From NCBI GenBank assembly GCA_902772945.1, contig CACYCU010000184.1:1-6101 (forward strand): DNA of 6,101 nucleotides. Reading direction: 5' to 3'. The DNA comes from an uncultured bacterium. Lineage in GTDB: Bacteria; Cyanobacteriota; Vampirovibrionia; Gastranaerophilales; Gastranaerophilaceae. The notes under the pieces are model-generated. The model did no database searches. It saw only the letters and a program-made list of their open reading frames with translations, and was not told the origin of the DNA. How positions within the stretch are numbered: the first letter of the stretch is position 1; each line of letters begins with the position of its first letter. The position numbers and the translations under genes are program-made. Positions 1 to 5,765 of this stretch are shown piece by piece.

Positions 1-31
1 AATTTATAAAGGTCGGAAGTTACTTGATTAA

Positions 32-70
32 AAATGTCCGAAATGTCCGGTTTTGGTTACAAAAATGTCC
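32..70. repeat. Three direct copies of AAATGTCC, possible insertion-sequence end
   Basis: The octamer AAATGTCC occurs at 32-39, 41-48 and 63-70, all in the same orientation; the middle copy continues as CCGGTTTTGG. Short iterated GTCC/GGAC motifs of this kind are found in the terminal transposase-binding regions of some DDE-family insertion sequences such as IS21-like elements. No transposase is visible: the sequence to the left is outside the window, and the opposite end cannot be seen. The repeats are directly observed. Their identity as a mobile-element terminus is an inference, and they could equally be protein-binding sites in an intergenic region. Confidence 0.3.
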
Positions 71-75
71 ACGAA

Positions 76-104
76 TTTGCACTTATTGTTCCAATTTTTG
101 CACT
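76..104. repeat. Two direct copies of TTTGCACT spaced 21 bases apart
   Basis: TTTGCACT occurs at 76-83 and again at 97-104, a repeat distance of 21 bases, which is close to two helical turns. It lies immediately after the AAATGTCC array and just before the inverted-repeat structure at 109-164. The spacing would suit two protein molecules binding the same face of the helix, but nothing in the sequence identifies such a protein, and an 8-base match can arise by chance. Confidence 0.25.
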
Positions 105-108
105 CAAA

Positions 109-164
109 AGTAGGGTTGATTTTAGTCAACCAAAATATATAGGTAGACTGAAGTCTACCCTACT
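109..164. terminator. Nested inverted repeats, possible bidirectional terminator
   Basis: Three pairings can be read here. AGTAGGG (109-115) is complementary to CCCTACT (158-164). GGTTGA (114-119) pairs with TCAACC (126-131). GGTAGAC (142-148) pairs with GTCTACC (153-159) around a four-base loop. The outer arms partly share bases with the inner hairpins, so the structure could fold either as two separate hairpins or as a three-way junction. It begins 45 bases beyond the stop codon of the minus-strand gene at 209-1045. On that strand the stronger hairpin is followed by TATATATTTT rather than a clean T-run. A terminator is the most likely role, but the poor T-tract leaves room for a structured RNA or an element end. 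Confidence 0.4.
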
Positions 165-208
165 CACTTTATTAGAAATTAAAAAATATACATAATAAAA
201 ATTATTGA

Positions 209-1045
209 TTACATTGCAAATAGGTTATCAAGATTTTCTTCTGGTAGCATCATGGTATAATGTCCACCTCTAATTTCCATTGGAGATTCAGCTCTTTTAC
301 CTGCTTTTTCTGCTTCTTCTAATATATTTGCCAATCTATCAGATTCCGCTTGGTTGATATGTCCAATTTTCATACTACTATATGGTCTAAATCCGCATTT
401 ATAGTGAAAACAATGTGCATTAAAATCTGCATCAAGACCTACCCTTCCCCCGTAGCCTAAATCTATACTTCTTTGTGCAATTATCTTATGTAACTGAGTA
501 CCTGCACCTTGTCTATATGATTCCATGTAATCAATATATATGCCCCCATTGGAAAAATATCCATTCCTTTTCATTATGGCTGCTTCTTCTTCAAAACTTA
601 ATTCACAATTCTTTATTGCTTCCAATAATTTTGAATCACTTGGACAACCTCTGCAAAGTTTATGTGAAAAATTATCACAATTTTTTGCACCTATATCAGC
701 ATATCCAGCATATTCTCCATCTATATTAAGGGTAAGACGTCTATCTGTTTTTTTGCCAAAGAAATTATATATTTTATATTCAACAGTATGTTCTTTACCA
801 TTTTTGTCTTTATATATGTAACTTCCCATAATTTCATTAGTTTCTTTATTAATTTTCTGTTTGAAATTTTGAACATACTTACTTAATTTATTTTGAAAAT
901 TAAATGTATCTTTTTCTATTGTAGGGGCATATCTAAGCCCTTCTAAATTTATCGAAGTTTTAGGTAGTTTTGGATGACATAAATAGCTTAGGACGCTTTT
1001 TCCGCCACGTTTTACAAATAAATTTAATCCGACATTACTAACCAT
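209..1045 (-). CDS. Uncharacterised protein with GNAT-like acetyltransferase C-terminal half
   Basis: This 278-residue protein has no signal peptide or membrane segment and is probably cytoplasmic. Residues about 168-221 look like the core of a GNAT N-acyltransferase. A beta strand (GGIYIDYME) leads into R178-Q-G180-A-G182 followed by a helix, which matches the acetyl-CoA pyrophosphate-binding loop (R/Q-x-x-G-x-G/A). Then come a strand (RVGLDADF) and HCFHYKCGFRP at 211-221, resembling the 'FY-x-x-x-GF' motif B. The N-terminal 110 residues are basic and unrecognised, and a cysteine-rich stretch (C123, C131, C134, C147) lies between. The ATG is preceded by a weak AGG about 7 bases upstream. The gene stands alone between a possible element end and a flippase gene. 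The GNAT assignment comes from motif reading only; the substrate is unknown, and catalytic activity is not shown. Confidence 0.6.
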   Translation of the reverse strand: MVSNVGLNLFVKRGGKSVLSYLCHPKLPKTSINLEGLRYAPTIEKDTFNFQNKLSKYVQNFKQKINKETNEIMGSYIYKDKNGKEHTVEYKIYNFFGKKTDRRLTLNIDGEYAGYADIGAKNCDNFSHKLCRGCPSDSKLLEAIKNCELSFEEEAAIMKRNGYFSNGGIYIDYMESYRQGAGTQLHKIIAQRSIDLGYGGRVGLDADFNAHCFHYKCGFRPYSSMKIGHINQAESDRLANILEEAEKAGKRAESPMEIRGGHYTMMLPEENLDNLFAM

Positions 1046-1362
1046 AAAAATACCTAACCTTATTTATATAAAGTATTTTTCTTTTCAAAAATTGCTTAAT
1101 TTTTGCAAAATATTATCAAATATTAACTCTCCTCCGCATATGTACAGTTTGTCGAGTGCAATTTTATGCCGCAAAATAATTCTCAAAAAACCTGTTCTTT
1201 CTTCTCAAACCGACTGTTATATTACATTAAGTTTTAAAAAATTTATTTATGTCCGTTTTTAGCAAATAGTGTGAGTAAAATGAAGTGTGCCCACAAATGG
1301 ATATGCTAACATAACTATATAAATAATACCCAAAATTCGACTTGCTGTTTTTATATTAGAAA
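1046..1362. other. 317-base AT-rich intergenic gap
   Basis: No credible gene is seen on either strand; the longest ATG-started frames are around 20 codons. The gap separates the 3' end of the flippase gene from the 5' end of the GNAT-like gene, both on the minus strand, so it should hold a promoter for the latter. The only -10-like sequence near that start is TATAAA on the minus strand at 1063-1068, without a good -35. A perfect purine Shine-Dalgarno-like GGAGGAG lies on the minus strand at 1129-1135 with no gene behind it. A small AT-only stem (AAAAATT 1087-1093 with AATTTTT 1098-1104) is also present. No clear terminator follows the flippase stop. Confidence 0.5.
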
Positions 1363-2796
1363 CTAAGATTTTAAAAATCTGCCTCTTAACTTGTATCCGG
1401 CTATATAGACCAAAATCAAATATACAACTATTTTAAACAAATATACAAACTTGTTTTCAAAAGGTAAAATAACACTCACCACGGCAAAAGAACACAATAT
1501 TAAAAAAGTAGTTTTTATAAAAGTTTTTAAAAACGGCTTCCAGCTAATATAATCAAACTTCCTTAGACTTGACACATTTGTCATCAACAGAACAAGCTCC
1601 GTAACAAACATAGCTATTGCAGCACCCAAAATTGAAAAATATTTTATCAATACCAAATTTAAAAATATTGAAAACGAAATTACACAAAAACCTATTCTTG
1701 TTTCAATATATGTTCGGTTTTTCATATGATACTTCAAGTTCACAAACTTTAAAAATTCATGTATAAAACAAGCAGCTGCAACAAAAGGTAAAGCCAAGGC
1801 AACTTTTTCATATGAATTTGGCAAAACTAGCAAAGTTATTTCTCTTGAAAACAGACAAAACACAGCTATCAGCGGTGCTAAAACCATGTAGAACAATTGA
1901 ATAATATTTGTAAAATAAGGTTTTAACCCGTCTTTATTTTCAAATCTCTGAATTATAAAAGGAAAAGTGACAAATATAAACAAAGCTACAAGAGGGTTCA
2001 CGATATATTCTGCAGCAGACAATGACACGCCAATTATTGCAGTATGAGAATACAATCCTTCGCTTTGGAAAATCAGTTTTGAAAAATTAAACACTCCCCA
2101 ATAACAAGCATTCGTTACGACAAGAGGCAGTGCATATTTTAATATTTCTCTCACTATTGAAATATCTATACAAAAGCTCAATTTGTAATCAAAACTTATC
2201 ATCCTAAAGATTATCAAATCTATGAAGGTAATGGCAATATTCATTGCAAGCAAAATACTCTCAGAACCAGGTATTAAATTTATAAAAGAGAAAAATAAAA
2301 CTACAAAAGCTATTTCATAAATTGCAATACTGAATGTATACAATTTATAATTATTTTTCAACCTTAAAATTTGATACAAAAACTGCCTTATACCACAAGG
2401 TACAACCAAAAAAAGCGTATACAAAAATACTGTCTCAGATATTGCAAAATGTTTTATTAATACATTTTTTAGTAAAAAATATACAATAACTGTTATTAAA
2501 TAAACAATTATTGATATCCAAAATACACTTGAAAAAAATTTCTCTAAACAGTTTTTTAGCCTGAATTTTTCATAAAATCTTAATACAGATTTTGAAACCC
2601 AATCAAAAGAACAAGTCAAAATTAAATTAAGAATCTGAATTGCCACTATATATATACTCATTTCCTTTTTATCAAGAATATGCGTAAACAAAGGGATTAT
2701 TACAAGAAAATTCAATATAATAAGCCCCCTAGACGGCAAATAATTCAATAGATTTTTAGTTATTGAATAATAATTTTCCGGCAATTTTTTTTTCAT
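1363..2796 (-). CDS. Polysaccharide/oligosaccharide flippase, Wzx-like
   Basis: This 477-residue integral membrane protein has roughly 14 hydrophobic segments, from about residue 20 to 468, separated by short lysine- and arginine-rich loops. Its layout fits the oligosaccharidyl-lipid flippase superfamily (Wzx/RfbX/MurJ-like). It has an N-terminal NLLNYLPSRG helix, a charged cytosolic loop after the first pair (DWVSKSVLRFYEKFR, 65-79), a central AAEYIVNPLVALFIFVTFPF segment (261-280), and a late ILGAAIAMFVTELVLL helix (389-404). Such proteins move undecaprenyl-linked sugars across the inner membrane for surface glycan assembly. The length is normal for the family. The substrate cannot be predicted, and no glycosyltransferase or polymerase gene lies nearby. 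No Shine-Dalgarno sequence precedes the ATG. A perfect TATAAT sits 7 bases before it, suggesting a leaderless or nearly leaderless message. It is divergent from the porin gene. Confidence 0.85.
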   Translation of the reverse strand: MKKKLPENYYSITKNLLNYLPSRGLIILNFLVIIPLFTHILDKKEMSIYIVAIQILNLILTCSFDWVSKSVLRFYEKFRLKNCLEKFFSSVFWISIIVYLITVIVYFLLKNVLIKHFAISETVFLYTLFLVVPCGIRQFLYQILRLKNNYKLYTFSIAIYEIAFVVLFFSFINLIPGSESILLAMNIAITFIDLIIFRMISFDYKLSFCIDISIVREILKYALPLVVTNACYWGVFNFSKLIFQSEGLYSHTAIIGVSLSAAEYIVNPLVALFIFVTFPFIIQRFENKDGLKPYFTNIIQLFYMVLAPLIAVFCLFSREITLLVLPNSYEKVALALPFVAAACFIHEFLKFVNLKYHMKNRTYIETRIGFCVISFSIFLNLVLIKYFSILGAAIAMFVTELVLLMTNVSSLRKFDYISWKPFLKTFIKTTFLILCSFAVVSVILPFENKFVYLFKIVVYLILVYIAGYKLRGRFLKS

Positions 2797-2803
2797 ATCA
2801 CAA

Positions 2804-2809
2804 ATTATA
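2804..2809 (-). promoter_or_regulatory. Putative -10 box of the flippase gene
   Basis: A perfect TATAAT is read on the minus strand, ending 7 bases before the flippase ATG at 2796. Transcription would then start at or next to the start codon, consistent with the absence of any Shine-Dalgarno sequence. No recognisable -35 lies at the usual distance (the hexamer is TATTTT), and the whole region is very AT-rich, so a chance match is possible. Confidence 0.35.
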
Positions 2810-2868
2810 ACTTAAACTATTTTTTTAAAATATATTTGATAAAAAAAATTATATTTTCACTAATTTTA

Positions 2869-2877
2869 TGCTATAAT
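2869..2877 (+). promoter_or_regulatory. Extended -10 promoter of the porin gene
   Basis: TGCTATAAT is a perfect extended -10 element (TG, one base, then TATAAT at 2872-2877). Extended -10 promoters need little or no -35, and the hexamer at 17-base spacing here (TTATAT) is poor. The predicted transcription start falls at about 2884-2885, one or two bases before the GTG at 2886, so the porin mRNA should have essentially no 5' leader. Confidence 0.6.
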
Positions 2878-2885
2878 AATACTAA

Positions 2886-4106
2886 GTGAAGAAAATTATA
2901 TTAACCCTACTATTTATACTAATTTTGCCCTGTAATGCTCAGGAAGAAATTGCACTTGAAGATTCATACGTAATTGATGAATCTGTTTTGGATACCCCGT
3001 TTTTAGAATCAGAAGTAGAAAAAAATGACATCCCTGATATTTCAACACCACCTGAAATCACAACAGAAAATACAAAGCTCTTTGACAAAATTTCTAAAAA
3101 CTTAAAAGACGTATATGAACTGCAAATTGAAAGCAATGACGTTCCTTCTTGTCTTTTAAAAGAACAGTTAACTCATAAATTCAAAAAAGGCCCTATCGAA
3201 AGTATTCATTACTGGACAGGACTAAAGTTTAATATTGCTGAAACTATAGAAAAAAATGATAGCGATACAAATTTTAATATCGGATTTGTAAATTTATTTT
3301 TAGACGGAAAATTTAAAGGCGGAAAAGAAAATTTTCGAATTATGCTCGATCCGACACATAGAAATAATCATGAATTTATGCAATATCTTTTCCAAGATGT
3401 TTATATAGATTCACAAAGAATTCCTCATCACAGGATTTTAGTCGGTAATTCACGCCCCGGAGTCGGTCATGAAGGCGCCAGCTCGTCATATACCCTTCCA
3501 CTTGCAAGCCGCTCTCAAATAGCAAGAAATTTTGGAACTGCAAGAAAACTCGGTGTAAGAGTTATGGGGAATTATTCTCTCGTTGATTACGACTTGGGCG
3601 GATATAGTTCCGGAACATATTTTACTGATTTTTTCCCCGGAGGTGAATTTGATGGCTGGGTCAATATAAAACCTTTAGGAAAAACAAACGGAAAATATGG
3701 CAAACTTACGCTTGGCGGAGGCATAACAGCAGGAAGCAGAAATTCAAAAGATTTTTTGGTCAGCAGCGCATACATTGGATATGAATATAAAAAATTATGG
3801 TTTAAAGCAGAATATGCAAATGCAGACGGTTCAAACGGTTATACCGGATTTTCTTCAAAAAAACGCCAAGGTTGGAATGCAACAGTCGGCTATAGGATAA
3901 ACAAAAAATTAGAGCTTATAGCCAGATATGACGAATTTGATCCAGACAAAAAAATAAGCCATAACAATATCCGAGAATACACAGCCGGAATTACATACTA
4001 TATTAAAGCTCAAGCTCTAAAAGTATTTTTAAATTACGTATTCTGTCAAAATTCATCTTCAACCGATAGCCATAGAATTATTCTCGGAACCCAAATCGCG
4101 CTTTAA
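2886..4106 (+). CDS. Outer-membrane porin, OprP/OprO-like beta-barrel
   Basis: This 406-residue secreted protein starts with a signal peptide (MKKIILTLLFILILPCNA, probable signal peptidase I cut after A18). An acidic linker follows to about residue 85. From about 105 to the end come some 14-15 amphipathic strands rich in alternating Gly, Tyr and Phe, for example NIGFVNLFLDGKFKG, YGKLTLGGGITAG and KLELIARYDEF. The stretch RILVGNSRPGVGHEG (183-197) with LASRSQIARNFGTARKLGV (206-224) matches the pattern of phosphate-selective porin O/P proteins, where a strand is followed by an 'R-x-P-x-G' turn and an 'aRnfG-aR-xG' segment. It ends in RIILGTQIAL, not the terminal Phe typical of proteobacterial porins. 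The substrate is unknown. The start must be GTG at 2886, because an in-frame TAA immediately precedes it and the signal peptide begins there; there is no Shine-Dalgarno sequence. The stop overlaps that of ilvE. Confidence 0.8.
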   Translation: MKKIILTLLFILILPCNAQEEIALEDSYVIDESVLDTPFLESEVEKNDIPDISTPPEITTENTKLFDKISKNLKDVYELQIESNDVPSCLLKEQLTHKFKKGPIESIHYWTGLKFNIAETIEKNDSDTNFNIGFVNLFLDGKFKGGKENFRIMLDPTHRNNHEFMQYLFQDVYIDSQRIPHHRILVGNSRPGVGHEGASSSYTLPLASRSQIARNFGTARKLGVRVMGNYSLVDYDLGGYSSGTYFTDFFPGGEFDGWVNIKPLGKTNGKYGKLTLGGGITAGSRNSKDFLVSSAYIGYEYKKLWFKAEYANADGSNGYTGFSSKKRQGWNATVGYRINKKLELIARYDEFDPDKKISHNNIREYTAGITYYIKAQALKVFLNYVFCQNSSSTDSHRIILGTQIAL

Positions 4107-5119
4107 GCTATAATTTTTATCCAACCCTCAGGAGCTTCCATTCTACCCATTTGTATTCCAGTCAAAGTATCATAAAGTTTTTTAGTTACAGGGCCCATTT
4201 CTGTGTTACCGAAATCTATAACTTCGTCATGATTTACGATTTTTCCTACAGGAGAAAGAACTGCTGCCGTACCGCATAAAGCACATTCAGCAAAATCTTT
4301 CACTTCGCTAAACAAAATTTCTCTTTCTTCAGCTTCAAGTCCTAAATAATGTTTTGCAACATACATTAAGGAACGACGTGTTATAGAAGGCAAAATAGTA
4401 TTTGATTTTGGTGTAACAATTTTATTATCTTTAGTAACAAAAATAATATTTGCGCCGCCTGTTTCTTCCACTTTTGTTCTTGTTGCGGGATCAAGATAAA
4501 TATTTTCCGCAAACCCTTTTTTATGCGCATCAACAATCGGATGAAGGCTCATTGCATAATTCAATCCGGCTTTAATATGTCCTGTTCCGCGAGGAGCAGC
4601 TCTGTCAAAATCCGGAACTCTGACAGTAATTGCTTTCACACCGCCCTTAAAATATGGTCCGACAGGTGTTGTAAAAATTCTGAATTGATATTCATCTGCA
4701 GGCTTTACACCAATTACAGGATTTGAACCAAACATATACGGTCTTAAATACAATGTAGCTCCGCTTCCATATGGAGGTACATAATCAATATTTGCTTTGA
4801 CAACTTTTTCAACTGCATCAAGAAATCTTTCTTCCGGAAAAACTGGCATTTCAAGTCTTTCACAAGTATCTTTCATTCTTTTTGCGTTCAAGTCAGGTCT
4901 AAAGCATACTACTTTTCCGTCTTTTGTTCTATATGCTTTTAGTCCTTCAAAACAGGTTTGCGCATACTGCAAAACACCGGCACTTTCGTTTAAAACGATG
5001 TTTGCATCTTCTGTCAAAACGCCATCATCCCATTTTCCGTCTTTAAAATTAGAAACATATCTGTAATCAGTTTTTACATAACCAAAGCCTAAGCTTCCCC
5101 AATCTATATTTACAACCAT
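4103..5119 (-). CDS. ilvE: Branched-chain amino acid aminotransferase, type II
   Basis: This 338-residue cytoplasmic PLP enzyme carries out the last step of valine, leucine and isoleucine synthesis (and the first of their breakdown), transferring the amino group between glutamate and the branched-chain 2-oxoacids. Numbering is from ATG 5119. GTGHIKAGLNYAMSL (178-192) carries the predicted Schiff-base lysine K183. EETGGANIIFV (219-229) and CGTAAVLSPVG (282-292) match the cofactor-pocket and phosphate-binding segments of fold type IV aminotransferases. CFEGLKAYR (56-64) and RPYMFGSNPVIGV (126-138) are typical of type II (BCAT-beta) enzymes. Length is normal. The frame stays open for 19 more codons to an ATG at 5176, but that start lies upstream of the promoter and lacks a Shine-Dalgarno sequence, whereas ATG 5119 has GGAGG 8 bases before it. 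No T-box or leader peptide is seen. The gene converges on the porin with a 4-base stop overlap. Confidence 0.93.
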   Translation of the reverse strand: MVVNIDWGSLGFGYVKTDYRYVSNFKDGKWDDGVLTEDANIVLNESAGVLQYAQTCFEGLKAYRTKDGKVVCFRPDLNAKRMKDTCERLEMPVFPEERFLDAVEKVVKANIDYVPPYGSGATLYLRPYMFGSNPVIGVKPADEYQFRIFTTPVGPYFKGGVKAITVRVPDFDRAAPRGTGHIKAGLNYAMSLHPIVDAHKKGFAENIYLDPATRTKVEETGGANIIFVTKDNKIVTPKSNTILPSITRRSLMYVAKHYLGLEAEEREILFSEVKDFAECALCGTAAVLSPVGKIVNHDEVIDFGNTEMGPVTKKLYDTLTGIQMGRMEAPEGWIKIIA

Positions 5120-5127
5120 TATAATTA

Positions 5128-5132
5128 CCTCC
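5128..5132 (-). promoter_or_regulatory. Shine-Dalgarno sequence that sets the ilvE start
   Basis: GGAGG is read on the minus strand with 8 bases between it and the ATG at 5119, which is optimal spacing. It supports 5119 as the start over the in-frame ATG at 5176. Confidence 0.85.
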
Positions 5133-5141
5133 GTTAACTCG

Positions 5142-5170
5142 GTTATATCATGCACATAAACAGAAATCAA
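5142..5170 (-). promoter_or_regulatory. ilvE promoter (-35 and extended -10)
   Basis: On the minus strand TTGATT (5165-5170) and TATAAC (5142-5147) are separated by exactly 17 bases, and the -10 is extended by TG at 5149-5150. The predicted start of transcription is near 5135, giving a leader of about 16 bases that contains the Shine-Dalgarno sequence. This is the best sigma-70-type promoter in the window and lies just downstream of the terminator that ends the upstream unit. Confidence 0.65.
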
Positions 5171-5185
5171 ATCCACACTGATTAT

Positions 5186-5209
5186 AAAAAAAAGGAGCCG
5201 AAAGGCTCC
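5186..5209 (-). terminator. Intrinsic terminator after the rsmH/ftsL-like unit
   Basis: On the minus strand GGAGCC and GGCTCC form a perfect 6-base GC-rich stem (5204-5209 with 5194-5199) around a TTTC loop, followed directly by eight T residues (5186-5193). It lies about 95 bases beyond the ftsL-like stop codon and upstream of the ilvE promoter, so it insulates ilvE from the division genes. On the plus strand there is no T-run after the stem, so it acts in one direction only. Confidence 0.9.
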
Positions 5210-5238
5210 GTTGGAATTAAGAATAGCTGGAAGTATGA

Positions 5239-5276
5239 AAAAGATTTATAACTATATTAAAAGTCATAAATCTTTT
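5239..5276 (-). repeat. Long AT-rich hairpin in the 3' untranslated region of the ftsL-like gene
   Basis: AAAAGATTTAT (5239-5249) and ATAAATCTTTT (5266-5276) are perfect 11-base inverted repeats. Three more pairs form after one mismatch, leaving a loop of about 8 bases. Allowing one bulged A, the stem lengthens by two or more pairs outward. On the minus strand it starts 27 bases past the stop codon at 5304, and its 3' arm ends in a run of five T, so it might be a weak first terminator or a 3'-end stabilising structure ahead of the strong terminator at 5186-5209. Confidence 0.5.
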
Positions 5277-5303
5277 CAAACAATTACCCAGATAGATATA
5301 AAT

Positions 5304-5759
5304 TTAATACCCGATAGCCCAATTAAATGAAGCAGTCTTCGTTGTTGCTTGTGATATTGGAGCAATAGAATCCACGGCAGGAACTTCTATAACCTTTGAT
5401 GCTTTTTTCAACATATTGTTTTGCATCATTTTATCATCAACATTATTAAATGATTTTAACCTGTCTAAATTATTTTGTAATTCTGCATTTTCATCATTTA
5501 ATGTTGTTATTTGGCGGCTTAATTTATTTAAAGCAAGTTCATTAGACATGGCAAAATAGTAGCTGACAAATGCAAATAATACAGCCACACCTAACAAACC
5601 ACATAATGTTTTATTAACTTTTCTTATTGCCATAGCTTTCTGTGAAATTTCTTTTTGAAAATAACCTTCAATAACTTGAGTTTCAATTGGATTTTCTACA
5701 TACTGCTGTTGTTGTATATAAGATGTCTTTTCGTAATATTCTGCTCTTAACGGACTCAA
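5304..5759 (-). CDS. FtsL-like cell-division protein (small single-pass coiled-coil)
   Basis: This 151-residue protein has a 50-residue Gln/Tyr- and Lys-rich cytoplasmic N-terminus and one membrane helix at about 51-71 (TLCGLLGVAVLFAFVSYYFA). A periplasmic coiled coil follows at about 77-104, with L77, L80, I84, L87, N91, L94, L98 and L101 in perfect 3-4 spacing. The C-terminal tail of about 45 residues is low in features. This topology, directly after rsmH, is that of FtsL, which with FtsB and FtsQ bridges to the septal synthase FtsWI. FtsL sequences diverge too much for a call by motif, and an FtsB/DivIC-like identity is possible. The TTG start at 5759 is 6 bases after the rsmH stop, with only a weak GGGG upstream. 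The first internal ATG is codon 43, which would give a 109-residue protein of more typical FtsL length, so the start is uncertain. Confidence 0.65.
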   Translation of the reverse strand: MSPLRAEYYEKTSYIQQQQYVENPIETQVIEGYFQKEISQKAMAIRKVNKTLCGLLGVAVLFAFVSYYFAMSNELALNKLSRQITTLNDENAELQNNLDRLKSFNNVDDKMMQNNMLKKASKVIEVPAVDSIAPISQATTKTASFNWAIGY

Positions 5760-5765
5760 CTTTTT

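Noticed and set aside
3..113. Open frame of 37 codons on the plus strand with four cysteines (CPRICTYCSNFC), ending TAG at 111-113
   Set aside because: It runs through the AAATGTCC repeats, is short enough to occur by chance, and resembles no known zinc-binding family beyond the cysteine spacing.
475..821. Plus-strand open frames at 475-729 and 540-821
   Set aside because: They lie opposite the GNAT-like gene, have low-complexity compositions, lack ribosome-binding sites and show no domain features; they are antisense shadows.
32..1255. ATGTCCG on both sides of the GNAT-like gene (near 43 and at 1249-1255) as ends of a small transposon
   Set aside because: The copies are direct rather than inverted, only 7 bases long, and there is no second repeat array or target duplication on the right side.
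1366..1380. Perfect palindrome AGATTTT-A-AAAATCT at the 3' end of the flippase gene as a terminator
   Set aside because: It is AT-only apart from one G-C pair at each side, would have a very tight loop, overlaps the last codons, and is not followed by a T-run on the minus strand.
2939..3775. Minus-strand frames at 2939-3136 and 3587-3775
   Set aside because: They lie entirely within the porin gene in antisense. The porin has a clear signal peptide and beta-strand pattern, so these are shadows.
4523..5066. Plus-strand frames at 4523-4726 and 4797-5066
   Set aside because: They are antisense to ilvE, which has unmistakable catalytic motifs, and have no supporting signals of their own.
5120..5303. 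T-box or leader-peptide attenuator controlling ilvE
   Set aside because: No T-box consensus, no run of Leu/Val/Ile codons, and the predicted transcription start is downstream of the terminator, leaving a leader of only about 16 bases.
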